Program-made: the position numbers and the translations under genes
Part shown: piece after piece, positions 1-6,166 of the stretch
Numbering within the stretch: position 1 is the first letter of the stretch
Layout of the letters: the number at the start of each line of letters is the position of its first letter
Notes under the pieces: generated by a model
What the model was told of the DNA's origin: nothing
Seen by the model: only the letters and a program-made list of their open reading frames with translations
Database searches by the model: none
Source: QHXQ01 sp036389375
Lineage (GTDB): Bacteria > Acidobacteriota > Blastocatellia > Pyrinomonadales > Pyrinomonadaceae
Reading direction: 5' to 3'
Assembly (NCBI GenBank): GCA_036389375.1
Contig: DASVQA010000243.1
Location: forward strand, 1 to 14,191
DNA length: 14,191 bases

Positions 1-27
1 CTGTAAGGGCCGGCGCGCTAAACACAT
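1..27 (-). CDS. Possible N-terminus of the next dcw gene (partial)
   Basis: After the ftsL stop there is an ATG at 27-25 on the minus strand whose frame stays open to the window edge, giving only nine residues (MCLARRPLQ). In dcw clusters the gene after ftsL is normally ftsI, the septal transpeptidase, and a basic N-terminus would suit a single-pass membrane protein. This is a guess from position alone: too little sequence is visible, there is no clear ribosome site, and the true start may lie further on. Confidence 0.25.
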
Positions 28-32
28 CTACG

Positions 33-431
33 TCAGCGCCGAGACGCGCGCGCTGTGGCTGGCCCTGCCGACGCGGGCGTTCCCGGCACAGTGCGCGCGG
101 CATCTGCGCGCGGCGCGGTCGTCATCTGCGCGGCCCGCGCAGGTTGCATGCCGATCTGCGCGGCGGCGCGGGCGAGCGCGGCCGGCGACGCCGCCTCGTC
201 GAGCGCAAGCTGCAAGCGCTGTTGCTCGGCGAGCAGTTGCTCGCGCTCGCGCCTGAGCGTTTCGCTGCGGTAACCGTAATCAACCGCCTTGAAATGCTGG
301 CCGACGGCGACCACAAAACCGCCGGTCAGCAGCAGGCCACCGGCGAGCACAACGAGCAGGCGGCGGAACGCGCGCGGGTCGCGTTCGCGCAGCACGTTGG
401 CATTACGTTGTTGCTGGGGCAATCTCCTCAT
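33..431 (-). CDS. ftsL: FtsL-like cell division membrane protein
   Basis: A 132-residue bitopic protein placed directly after rsmH, the standard ftsL position in dcw clusters. It has a basic N-terminus (residues 1-24), one membrane segment (about 25-44), and a charged coiled-coil stretch (about 54-80, rich in RERE/QLLAEQ). A segment at 81-98 (SPAALARAAAQIGMQPA) matches the 'SPxxLExxAxxxGM' signature seen in FtsL proteins. The remaining tail is Ala/Pro/Arg-rich and probably disordered. FtsL joins FtsB and FtsQ in the periplasmic complex that activates septal peptidoglycan synthesis. The start codon overlaps the rsmH stop by 4 bp (ATGA, 428-431), so translation is likely coupled. FtsL is poorly conserved, so the name rests on position and architecture together. 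Confidence 0.75.
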   Translation of the reverse strand: MRRLPQQQRNANVLRERDPRAFRRLLVVLAGGLLLTGGFVVAVGQHFKAVDYGYRSETLRREREQLLAEQQRLQLALDEAASPAALARAAAQIGMQPARAAQMTTAPRADAARTVPGTPASAGPATARASRR

Positions 432-1405
432 CGGTCTTTTTCGCTCGGGTCAAGTTTCCGGGCCGCGCGCAGTTTGGCGCTGCGGGCACGTGGGTTCTCT
501 GTCAATTCCTGTTCATCGGCCGTCACAGGCCGGCGCGTCAGTATTTCCACGATCCGCCGTGCGCCGCACATGCACGCGGGCGCGCGCCGGTCGCATTCGC
601 ATTGCCCGCTCAGACGGCGCAACGTGCGCTTCACGATCCGGTCTTCCAGCGAGTGGAAACTGATCACGCACAGGCGGCCCTGTGGCTGTAAAAGATCAAC
701 GGCCGTTTCAACGAACTCGGCCAAGCCTTCAAGCTCACGATTGACGGCGATCCGCAGCGCCTGAAACGTGCGCGTCGCCGGGTGAATCCGATCCGTCCGC
801 TTAGCCCCTACGGCGCGCGCCACCAGTTCGGCCAACTCGACGGTCGTCCGCACGGGTCGCCCCTGTTCGCGGCGTTCAACGAGCCAACGGGCGATCCGCC
901 TTGACCGCCGCTCCTCGCCGTATTCAAAGATGATGCGCGCGATCTCCTCTTCAGGAAGCCGGTCGAGCAGTTCGGCCGCCGTCTCTTCGTCGCCGCCCGC
1001 GTCCATACGCATGTCGAGCGGCGCGTCGTGCCGGAAACTGAACCCGCGCGCCGGACTATCAAACTGCAAAGACGAGACGCCCAGATCGGCCAGCACGCCG
1101 TTCACGACCTGCGCACCGGTTTCCGCCACGAGGCACGCGATTTCACGGAAATTTCCATGCACGAGACGGCAACGCGTACCAAAATGCGCCAGCCGGCGGC
1201 GAGCGTGTTCCAGTGCTTCGAGGTCGCGGTCAATGCCAAGCACACGCGTCTCTGATGAAGCCTGTAGGATCGCTTCGCTGTGCCCGCCAAGACCCAGCGT
1301 TGCGTCCACGAACAGCCCGCCGCGCGCGGGCGCTAGATACTGCACCGTCTCGTGCAGTAACACGGGGCGATGGGGCGCGTCCGGCCCCCCACCGGGCGCA
1401 GGCAT
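428..1405 (-). CDS. rsmH: 16S rRNA (cytosine-1402-N4)-methyltransferase RsmH
   Basis: RsmH (MraW) methylates N4 of C1402 in the 16S rRNA decoding centre with S-adenosylmethionine. Visible family marks are HRPVLLHE near residues 12-19, the SAM-binding loop DATLGLGGHS at about 34-43, GIDRD at about 57-61, ADLGVSSLQFD, a cysteine cluster (CECDRRAPACMCG) in the C-terminal third, and the tail motif NPRARSAKLRAARK. Length (325 aa) is normal. I chose the ATG at 1405; in-frame GTG codons at 1408 and 1411 would add one or two residues and cannot be excluded. A G-rich stretch (GGGGCGG) upstream is the only ribosome-site candidate. It is second in the mraZ-rsmH-ftsL order, 126 bp after mraZ, with a heptad-repeat leader in the gap. 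Confidence 0.95.
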   Translation of the reverse strand: MPAPGGGPDAPHRPVLLHETVQYLAPARGGLFVDATLGLGGHSEAILQASSETRVLGIDRDLEALEHARRRLAHFGTRCRLVHGNFREIACLVAETGAQVVNGVLADLGVSSLQFDSPARGFSFRHDAPLDMRMDAGGDEETAAELLDRLPEEEIARIIFEYGEERRSRRIARWLVERREQGRPVRTTVELAELVARAVGAKRTDRIHPATRTFQALRIAVNRELEGLAEFVETAVDLLQPQGRLCVISFHSLEDRIVKRTLRRLSGQCECDRRAPACMCGARRIVEILTRRPVTADEQELTENPRARSAKLRAARKLDPSEKDR

Positions 1406-1435
1406 CACCACCGCCCCGTGATGTCAAAGAACAGT

Positions 1436-1463
1436 AAGGACTGACGAGTGACGAATGACGGGC
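1436..1463 (-). repeat. Degenerate heptad repeat upstream of rsmH
   Basis: On the plus strand this reads as 7-bp units AAGGACT, GACGAGT, GACGAAT and GACGGGC. In the direction of rsmH it is pyrimidine-rich (GTCATTC, GTCACTC, GTCAGTC). It lies about 30 bp before the rsmH start. Similar 7-bp phasing occurs before several other genes here. GACGAGTG (1443-1450) pairs perfectly with CACTCGTC at 1499-1506. Confidence 0.6.
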
Positions 1464-1480
1464 CGCAAAGAGTTTTTAAC

Positions 1481-1529
1481 TTGTCACTCAACACTCGGCA
1501 CTCGTCGCTTTCTCAGTCGCTTATCGCTT
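1481..1529 (+). repeat. Degenerate heptad repeat abutting the mraZ stop
   Basis: Seven consecutive 7-bp units can be read: TTGTCAC, TCAACAC, TCGGCAC, TCGTCGC, TTTCTCA, GTCGCTT, ATCGCTT, ending beside the mraZ stop codon at 1532. The first unit is the reverse complement of the GTGACAA unit that is perfectly tandem at 14164-14191. This array faces the one at 1436-1463, so the mraZ-rsmH gap could fold into a loose hairpin. Confidence 0.6.
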
Positions 1530-1531
1530 TC

Positions 1532-1972
1532 TCAAATGCCTAGCCGCGCAATGGCGGCTTCGTCATCTTCTGTATAGGGGTCGGAGAGCAGGCGCTGTTG
1601 GAAGCGTTCCAGTTCCCAGACCTCTAAATATGTCAGGTAGCCGAGCACGGCCACGTCGCCCATGACGCTGGCGCTCTTGCGCAGAAGCGGGTGGATGAGT
1701 ATGCGCCCCTGATTGTCCATCGCCGTCTGCTGCCCGTAGTAATTGGTGCGGTCGAGGAACTTGCGCCGGGCCGGATCCATGGACGGCAAAAGCGCCAGTC
1801 GTTGCTCGATGTTCTCCCACTCCTTGAGCGGATAGATGCGCACGTTATCTCCGGTCAGACTGGTCACGTAAACCTCGGCCCCCTGGTTGTCTTGGATAAA
1901 GCGGCGGAAGACGGTGGGTACTTTCAGTCGCCCCTTTACGTCAATGCGCGCCGTGTAATTCCCTCTTAACAT
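1532..1972 (-). CDS. mraZ: Transcriptional regulator MraZ
   Basis: MraZ is a ring-forming DNA-binding protein with two SpoVT/AbrB-like swapped-hairpin domains; it binds tandem short repeats upstream of its own gene and controls the dcw operon. Both signature hairpins are visible: DVKGRLKVP at residues 11-19 and DNQGRILIHPLLR in the second half. The start MLRGNYTARID is typical and the length (146 aa) is normal. It is the first gene of mraZ-rsmH-ftsL, the usual order. No strong Shine-Dalgarno sequence precedes the ATG. A set of 10-bp-phased GTGG boxes lies 87-116 bp upstream, fitting autoregulation. Confidence 0.96.
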   Translation of the reverse strand: MLRGNYTARIDVKGRLKVPTVFRRFIQDNQGAEVYVTSLTGDNVRIYPLKEWENIEQRLALLPSMDPARRKFLDRTNYYGQQTAMDNQGRILIHPLLRKSASVMGDVAVLGYLTYLEVWELERFQQRLLSDPYTEDDEAAIARLGI

Positions 1973-2016
1973 AGGGTTTCAAGGGGGCCGGCTGGGGCGA
2001 GGAATGCTTAAAACTT

Positions 2017-2044
2017 AAAGTAGAACTTAAACGGTTTGCGCCAA
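2017..2044 (-). promoter_or_regulatory. Candidate mraZ promoter
   Basis: On the minus strand TTGGCG (2044-2039) and TACTTT (2022-2017) are 16 bp apart, resembling -35 and -10 boxes with 4/6 and 3/6 matches to the sigma-70 consensus. It lies between the GTGG boxes and the mraZ start, about 45 bp from the ATG. The match is weak; position is the main argument. Confidence 0.3.
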
Positions 2045-2058
2045 GTGCTTTGAAGAGT

Positions 2059-2088
2059 CCACTTCGAGCCACTTCTTCCCACCCGCCG
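2059..2088 (-). promoter_or_regulatory. Probable MraZ operator (three GTGG boxes, 10-bp period)
   Basis: CCAC occurs at 2059-2062, 2069-2072 and 2079-2082, exactly 10 bp apart. Read toward mraZ the boxes are GGGTGG, GAAGTGG and GAAGTGG. MraZ proteins are known to bind three or more short G-rich direct repeats with a 10-bp period upstream of mraZ (TGGG-type in proteobacteria, AAAGTG-type in mollicutes), so sequence, spacing and location all fit. Here they sit upstream of the candidate -35 box. Confidence 0.7.
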
Positions 2089-2193
2089 CGCATAGTACGC
2101 CCGCGTGCAGAGGGCTGTCAAGAATAAAAACAATGTCGAACAGAGAATTTTAAGCACCATATCGTGCAGAAAATGCTGCCCGAAGGCGAATTT

Positions 2194-2243
2194 CTGCTTA
2201 AGCGGGGCAGAATAACCGTGTCCCCTCGCCCCCGCTTAAGCAG
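2194..2243. repeat. Perfect 14-bp inverted repeat containing GCTTAAGC palindromes
   Basis: CTGCTTAAGCGGGG (2194-2207) is the exact reverse complement of CCCCGCTTAAGCAG (2230-2243), separated by 22 bp. Each arm also contains the self-palindrome GCTTAAGC (2196-2203 and 2234-2241), 38 bp centre to centre. There is no T-run, so it does not look like a terminator. It lies 105-155 bp before the ZIP start and is best read as paired protein-binding sites. Confidence 0.6.
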
Positions 2244-2348
2244 TCCGGTGCGATTCGGCATTGTCTGTCGCTTTCCGGCCGCATCCTGTATAGTAAGGCT
2301 TCCGAAGCTCGTATATTCCAAGCGATTGAGACTAATTCACGACCCGGC

Positions 2349-3134
2349 ATGAATAGTTTTGGCGGGCTGCTACTATTCGGCGCGCTGGTGGCGCTGGCGA
2401 ATGTCTTGGGCGGCCTGCTGCTCGCCCGCCCGCACAAGGCCATGCCCAACGAGCATCTGCTGCGCTATCTGGTCGCCTTGGGCGCGGGCTTCATGTTGGC
2501 GGCGATCTTTATAGAGATCATGCCGGAAGTCGTGCGTCTGTGGCTGGGCCGGCGGGCCGAGGTGGGACACGCCGTGCTAGGCGCAATGACGCTGCTGCTC
2601 GTCGGCTATCTGCTCATACACCTGTTCGAGCACACGCTCGCGCCCCACTTCCATTTCGGCGCGGAGACGCACACGGAGGCGATGCTCCGCCCCACCGCCG
2701 CCTACGCCGCGATTGGCGGGCTGTCGATCCACACATTCTTTGACGGCGTCTCCGTCGCGGCCGCTTTTCTCGTCAACTTCAAGGTCGGGCTGCTGGTCTT
2801 CGTGGCGATTTTGCTGCACAAAGTGCCAGAGGGCTTTACGGCCGCCTCGATCATGCTGGCTTCGGGACGGACGGCGCGCAGCGCCCTGCTGGCCACGCTG
2901 GTGGTGGGTGCGGCGACGCTTGCGGGCGTGCTCTCGGTGGCGCTGCTGGAATCGCGCATGAGTGCGGCGGTCGCTTACGCGCTGCCCTTCTCGGCCGGCG
3001 TCACGTTGTACGTGGCGGCGAGCGATCTGATTCCGGAGGTCAATCACATGGAACGCAAGAACCCGCTCGTCTCGCTCGTAGTCTTTGCCGGCGTGGCGTT
3101 CTTTTACGTGATGCACCGCTTGATTGAGGGTTGA
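2349..3134 (+). CDS. ZIP family divalent metal transporter
   Basis: A 261-residue inner-membrane protein of the ZIP (ZupT-like) family, which moves Zn2+ or other divalent metals into the cytoplasm. The two metal-site helices are recognisable: H128-TFFDG-133 (variant of HNFPEG) in TM4 and H157-KVPEG-162 (HEIPEG-like) in TM5. A His-rich loop follows TM3 (residues 91-109: HLFEH...HFHF...HTE), as is common in the family. About eight hydrophobic segments span the chain. It is read divergently from mraZ, from a gap with strong candidate operator sites. No clear Shine-Dalgarno sequence precedes the ATG. Asp replaces the first Glu of the TM4 motif, which may alter metal preference. Substrate cannot be assigned from sequence. 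Confidence 0.92.
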   Translation: MNSFGGLLLFGALVALANVLGGLLLARPHKAMPNEHLLRYLVALGAGFMLAAIFIEIMPEVVRLWLGRRAEVGHAVLGAMTLLLVGYLLIHLFEHTLAPHFHFGAETHTEAMLRPTAAYAAIGGLSIHTFFDGVSVAAAFLVNFKVGLLVFVAILLHKVPEGFTAASIMLASGRTARSALLATLVVGAATLAGVLSVALLESRMSAAVAYALPFSAGVTLYVAASDLIPEVNHMERKNPLVSLVVFAGVAFFYVMHRLIEG

Positions 3135-3190
3135 ACGTGGCGGCCGCAAAGGCCGGATCGGGCGGCCGGACTATGAATAGCGCAGGCACT

Positions 3191-3216
3191 TTTCGCTTTT
3201 GCCTTTCGCTTTTTGC
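3191..3216 (+). repeat. T/C-rich direct repeat in the leader of the TPM gene
   Basis: TTTCGCTTTTGC (3191-3202) is followed by TTTCGCTTTTTGC (3204-3216), then further units of about seven bases (TGTATCA, TTCAGCC) up to the ATG at 3238. It resembles the heptad leaders before rsmH, lemA and ruvB. A TATCAT at 3220-3225 could be a -10 box inside it. Confidence 0.45.
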
Positions 3217-3237
3217 TTGTATCATTCAGCCTACTCG

Positions 3238-4083
3238 ATGAAACGATACTCATTCACCCGACCGCTGCTCTGTGTAGTTCTCTGTCTGCTCTGTGGCTAC
3301 GCCGCACACGGGCAGGCCACCCAATCGCCACTGCCTGCGCCCACCGGCTTTGTCAACGATTATGCCAACGTGCTCGACGAAGCGACGAAGACACGGCTCG
3401 AAACAATCCTGACCAATCTGAGCGACCAGCACCAGATCGAATTTGCCGTTGTCACCGTGCCGACGACGGGCGATCAGGACATCTTCGACTATACGCTGGC
3501 GGTGGCGCGCGGCTGGGGCATCGGCCCGAAGGATGGCGATCAGGCCGGGCTGCTACTGCTCGTCGCCATTAACGACCGCAAGTATTTCACACAGGTCAGT
3601 CGTCATCTGGAAGGCGATCTGCCCGATGGCTTGGTCGGCCAGATTCAGCGTGACCGGCTCGTGCCACCCTTCAAACAGGGTAACTATGCGAAAGGCATTG
3701 CCGACACGGTTGAGACTTACGTGGCCACGCTCGCCGAGAAACGTGGCTTCAGCGTGGCCGGCATTGATCAGAACCGCGCTTACCGGCCGCGCCAGCGCAC
3801 GAGCGGCGGCACAGGATTCTCGCCGTGTACCATCGGGTTCATTATCCTGATCGTGCTCATCTTCTTCCTGGCGAACCGGCGACGCGGCGGTGGCGGCGGT
3901 AGCGGCTGCATGAACTTGCTGCTGCTCAACACGCTCTTTAACGCGGCCAGTAGCGGCGGGCGTAGTTCAAGCGGTTGGGGCGGCGGCGGTTGGGGCGGCT
4001 CAAGCGGTGGCGGCGGTGGCGGGTTTGGTGGCTTTGGCGGCGGCGGCGATTTCGGCGGCGGCGGCTCAGGTGGAAGTTGGTAG
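3238..4083 (+). CDS. TPM-domain (YgcG-like) membrane protein with Gly-rich tail
   Basis: A 281-residue protein: signal peptide (about 1-25, ending near AAHGQ), TPM domain (about 35-170, with FVNDYANVLDEATK at its start and the acidic-loop region RGWGIGPKDGDQAGLLLLVA), a membrane segment (198-212) followed by RRR, then a C-terminal region rich in Gly, Ser and Trp (GGGGWGGSSGGGG-like). This is the standard YgcG/DUF477 layout. TPM domains lie outside the inner membrane; roles proposed for relatives include photosystem repair in plants and cell-envelope stress, and here the role is unknown. I start at the ATG at 3238, because upstream in-frame codons would put an unusual segment before the signal peptide. 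It is followed by a nucleotidyltransferase-fold gene and lemA; TPM proteins are often neighbours of LemA. Confidence 0.88.
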   Translation: MKRYSFTRPLLCVVLCLLCGYAAHGQATQSPLPAPTGFVNDYANVLDEATKTRLETILTNLSDQHQIEFAVVTVPTTGDQDIFDYTLAVARGWGIGPKDGDQAGLLLLVAINDRKYFTQVSRHLEGDLPDGLVGQIQRDRLVPPFKQGNYAKGIADTVETYVATLAEKRGFSVAGIDQNRAYRPRQRTSGGTGFSPCTIGFIILIVLIFFLANRRRGGGGGSGCMNLLLLNTLFNAASSGGRSSSGWGGGGWGGSSGGGGGGFGGFGGGGDFGGGGSGGSW

Positions 4084-4086
4084 AGA

Positions 4087-4105
4087 TGTCCGGCGGCGGC
4101 GGACA
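4087..4105 (+). other. Short hairpin between the TPM and nucleotidyltransferase genes
   Basis: TGTCCG (4087-4092) and CGGACA (4100-4105) form a perfect 6-bp stem with a 7-nt loop, four bases after the TPM stop codon. It lacks a U-run, so it is not a standard terminator; it could trim or stabilise mRNA between the two genes. Confidence 0.35.
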
Positions 4106-4125
4106 AAGGACAGGTTGGAGGTTTG

Positions 4126-4866
4126 ATGGCTAATCAGGTCGCGCACGAGGCGTTTAATCATCTGCTCGGTGATCTGCGGGCGACGCACGGAGAGAATCTG
4201 GCGGCCGTCCTATTATATGGTTCGGCGGCGGCAGGCGACCACGTGGCGCAGAGTTCGGACTACAACCTGCTGATCGCGCTGCACCGGATCACGCCGGAAG
4301 ATTTGCGTCTGGCGCAAGCGCCGATGCGTGAGTGGCAGCGTTTGGGCCATCCTCTGCCGGTCTATTTCACGCTGGCCGAGTTGCACGATGCGGCCGACGT
4401 GTTTCCCATCGAGTTTCAGCAGATGAGCCGCGCGCGCGTCGTGCTCTACGGCAGCGATCCATTCGAGACGCTGCAACTGTCGAACGCGAACCTGCGGCAT
4501 CAGACCGAGTACGAGTTGCGCAGCAAACTGATTCAACTGCGTCGACTCTACATCCCGGCGTCGGTCTCGATTGATCGTCTGTGCGATCTGATGAGCGAGA
4601 GTCTGACGAGCTTTGCCACGCTGTTCGCACCGTTGCTGCTACTCGGCGGCGCAGAACCGCCCATCGTCAAGCGCGACGTGGTGCGCGCAACCGTGCAGCA
4701 ACTCGGACTCGACGGCGCACCGTTCGAGCGTATCTTCAGCTTACGCGAGACGGGCGCGCGCCCCGCGACCGATGCGGAGGCCAACGATCTGTTCGCGGCG
4801 TATCTCGCGCAGATCGAGCGCGTCGTCGCCGCCGTCGATCAAATGAGCGTCGCGGGCGGAGCTTAA
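4126..4866 (+). CDS. Nucleotidyltransferase-fold protein, catalytic site degenerate
   Basis: A 246-residue protein whose N-terminus has the minimal nucleotidyltransferase signature: hydrophobic strand AAVLLYGSAAAGD (G32-S33), then SSDYNLLIAL with D45. The usual second metal-binding Asp two residues on is Asn (N47), and no Asp is obvious on the later strand (LPVYFTLAEL, about 77-86) where the third is expected. It may therefore bind but not transfer nucleotides, or act differently. The remaining roughly 130 residues look helical, as in NTases with a C-terminal helical substrate-binding domain. The ATG at 4126 has a good ribosome site (GGAGG, 4117-4121); a TTG immediately before it is less likely. 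It lies 42 bp after the TPM gene and 90 bp before lemA, so a role linked to that envelope pair is possible. No specific function is assigned. Confidence 0.75.
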   Translation: MANQVAHEAFNHLLGDLRATHGENLAAVLLYGSAAAGDHVAQSSDYNLLIALHRITPEDLRLAQAPMREWQRLGHPLPVYFTLAELHDAADVFPIEFQQMSRARVVLYGSDPFETLQLSNANLRHQTEYELRSKLIQLRRLYIPASVSIDRLCDLMSESLTSFATLFAPLLLLGGAEPPIVKRDVVRATVQQLGLDGAPFERIFSLRETGARPATDAEANDLFAAYLAQIERVVAAVDQMSVAGGA

Positions 4867-4905
4867 GAGTAAGCGCGGGCGCGCGCTATGCACGCCCGGT
4901 CAGCG

Positions 4906-4933
4906 TTGTCGTTATTACGTTCCCTGTTATCGT
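4906..4933 (+). promoter_or_regulatory. Candidate lemA promoter with extended -10
   Basis: TTGTCG (4906-4911) and TATCGT (4928-4933) lie 16 bp apart, and TGT directly before TATCGT makes an extended -10. Each hexamer matches the sigma-70 consensus at four positions. It would start transcription about 17 bp before the lemA start codon. The stretch also reads as loose 7-bp units (TTGTCGT, TATTACG, TTCCCTG, TTATCGT, TTGATTG). Confidence 0.45.
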
Positions 4934-4956
4934 TTGATTGAACCGAAGGAGAGACA

Positions 4957-5595
4957 ATGAACAAGAAGCGTTTTCTAGTGCTGGCGGCGGTGCTTTTCAT
5001 CGCTGCGACCGCCAGCGGGTGCGGCTACAACACACTGCAATCGAAGCAGCAGAATGTGAAAGCCAAGTGGGCGGGCATCGAGACGCAGTTGCAACGCCGC
5101 GCCGACTTGATCCCGAACCTGTTCGAGGCCGCCAAGGCCGCGGGCGTGCAGGAGCAGGAAGTGTTCGGGCAGATCGCGCAGGCGCGTTCGCAGTTGCTCA
5201 ACGCGACGGGCGCAGCACCGCAGGGCGAGAACGGCGACAAGTCGCCCGAACAGAAGCAGGCGGTCATCGCCGCCAATAACAGCTTCGGCGGGACGATTGG
5301 GCGGCTGCTGTCGCTCGTCGAGAATTATCCGCAGCTACGTTCGAGCGAAAGCTTCCTGAAGTTTCAGGACTCGCTCGAAGGCACGGAGAATCGCATCAGC
5401 ACCGCGCGCAACGACTACAACAACGCGGTGCAGGACTACAACACAACGCGCGGCAGTTTCCCGACCGTCATCTTCGCCAAGATGTACGGTTTCAGGGAAG
5501 AACCCTTCTTCACCGCCGACGACCGCGCCCGCCAAGCGCCGACCATCAACTCCGACACTCTGCGCCGCAATCAAGGCAACACAAACTCGCGCTAG
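4957..5595 (+). CDS. lemA: LemA family lipoprotein
   Basis: A 212-residue LemA-family protein. The N-terminus is a lipoprotein signal: KKR, hydrophobic stretch 6-18, and a lipobox-like ASGC with C22 as the lipidated residue. LemA hallmarks follow: YNTLQSKQQNVKAKWAGIETQLQRRADLIPNLFE split across residues 24-57, then antiparallel helices, the conserved LEGTENRISTARNDYNNAVQDYN region, and FPTVIFAKMYGF...EPFF near the C-terminus. Family function is poorly defined; LemA often pairs with TPM or M48 peptidase proteins at the envelope. The start is fixed by AAGGAG at 4946-4951, 5 bp before the ATG. It is last in a run with the TPM and NTase-fold genes and is followed by an intrinsic terminator. It may also have its own promoter. 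Confidence 0.93.
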   Translation: MNKKRFLVLAAVLFIAATASGCGYNTLQSKQQNVKAKWAGIETQLQRRADLIPNLFEAAKAAGVQEQEVFGQIAQARSQLLNATGAAPQGENGDKSPEQKQAVIAANNSFGGTIGRLLSLVENYPQLRSSESFLKFQDSLEGTENRISTARNDYNNAVQDYNTTRGSFPTVIFAKMYGFREEPFFTADDRARQAPTINSDTLRRNQGNTNSR

Positions 5596-5627
5596 GCCCG
5601 ACGCGCGCAAGCTACAGATAAAGACAG

Positions 5628-5663
5628 AGAGGCCGCTAACCCAAGTGGGTAGCGGCCTCTTTT
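5628..5663 (+). terminator. Strong intrinsic terminator after lemA
   Basis: AGAGGCCGCTA (5628-5638) pairs perfectly with TAGCGGCCTCT (5650-5660), with an inner CCC/GGG extension and a short loop, followed by TTTT. It lies 32 bp after the lemA stop. The minus-strand BMC operon ends at 5717, so it also stands between convergent units; its tail on that strand is poorer in U. Confidence 0.9.
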
Positions 5664-5716
5664 CATTCCGCATCAAGCGCAACGGCTACCTAATCGAATT
5701 GTGCTCGGCGGCCGGC

Positions 5717-6166
5717 TTAGAACCCGCGCGAGTTGCACATGGCGCAGTGGTCGCAGGGCTTGCCGCCCGGTTCGACGTTGCAGACTTTCTCGCGCTCGAA
5801 GAAATCAACCAACTCGGAGACGGCCTCGCCAATGCCGAAACGCTCCTGACTCGGATGCGGCACGACGGGAATGTACGTGCTGCTCGTCCAGTGTGGTGGC
5901 GCGGCCGCACGTGTTGTTTGCGTGGGCACGGTGGCCGACTGTGTGGGCGCGTGTGCGTGTGCTTCGTCCGCACAGTCGTCCGCGTGTGTGACGTGCGACT
6001 CGATGTGTGCGAGTCGCTGTTGCATTTCGCCGAGGCTTGCGCGCAGGGCGGCCAGTTCGCGTTCCACGTCGGCGGACGCGGCGGCAGGCGCTTGCTCCGC
6101 GCTCTGCGCAAGACGAGCCGCGATGCGCTCCGCCAACGCGCGCGCCTGATCCTGCTCTGTACTCAT
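5717..6166 (-). CDS. Novel Cys-tetrad protein of the microcompartment operon
   Basis: A 149-residue protein I do not recognise. Visible parts: an amphipathic helix at 5-21 (hydrophobic at A8, L11, A12, I15, A16, L19), resembling BMC encapsulation peptides; a coiled-coil-like helix at about 33-58; a Thr/Pro/Ala linker with an Asp/His/Cys patch (60-72); a segment TYIPVVPHPSQERFGIGEAV (98-115) that looks structured; and a C-terminal metal-site-like motif, C129-x8-C138-x2-C141-x2-C144, ending NSRGF. Four such cysteines could hold an Fe-S cluster or zinc. Its start overlaps the BMC-P2 stop by 4 bp (ATGA, 6163-6166), so it is translationally coupled to vertex genes and is last in the operon. Possible roles are shell-cargo scaffold or lumenal redox protein; both are inference. 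Confidence 0.8.
   Translation of the reverse strand: MSTEQDQARALAERIAARLAQSAEQAPAAASADVERELAALRASLGEMQQRLAHIESHVTHADDCADEAHAHAPTQSATVPTQTTRAAAPPHWTSSTYIPVVPHPSQERFGIGEAVSELVDFFEREKVCNVEPGGKPCDHCAMCNSRGF

Larger units (their letters stand above)
1973..2348. other. Divergent regulatory gap between mraZ and the ZIP gene
   Basis: A 376-bp stretch, richer in A/T than its surroundings, separating divergent genes. It contains the mraZ promoter candidate, the GTGG triple box, four copies of TGCTTAA (2005-2011, 2150-2156 inverted, 2195-2201, 2236-2242 inverted), a quasi-palindrome GCACCATATCGTGC (2154-2167), and a -10-like TATAGT (2289-2294) that could serve the ZIP gene although no convincing -35 is spaced from it. 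Small open frames cross this region on both strands, but their translations are arginine- or serine-rich, resemble no protein I know, and one overlaps the ZIP coding sequence, so I call no gene. Confidence 0.6.

Noticed and set aside
144..764. Long open frame on the plus strand opposite ftsL/rsmH
   Set aside because: It lies antisense to two clear genes; its translation is Arg/Ser-rich without motifs, as expected of shadows in high-GC DNA.
1436..1529. CRISPR array
   Set aside because: The repeat units are 7 bp and degenerate, with no spacers and no cas genes nearby.
2118..2449. Small open frames on both strands in the mraZ-ZIP gap
   Set aside because: No ribosome sites or recognisable features, they cross palindromic regulatory DNA, and one runs into the ZIP coding sequence.
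2577..3149. 190-residue open frame antisense to the ZIP gene
   Set aside because: Arg/His-rich translation mirroring the membrane protein codons; the ZIP frame has clear family motifs.
3141..3175. GC-rich hairpins (CGGCC/GGCCG) after the ZIP gene as a terminator
   Set aside because: There is no T-run after the stems; the later T-rich stretch is about 20 bp away and forms a direct repeat.
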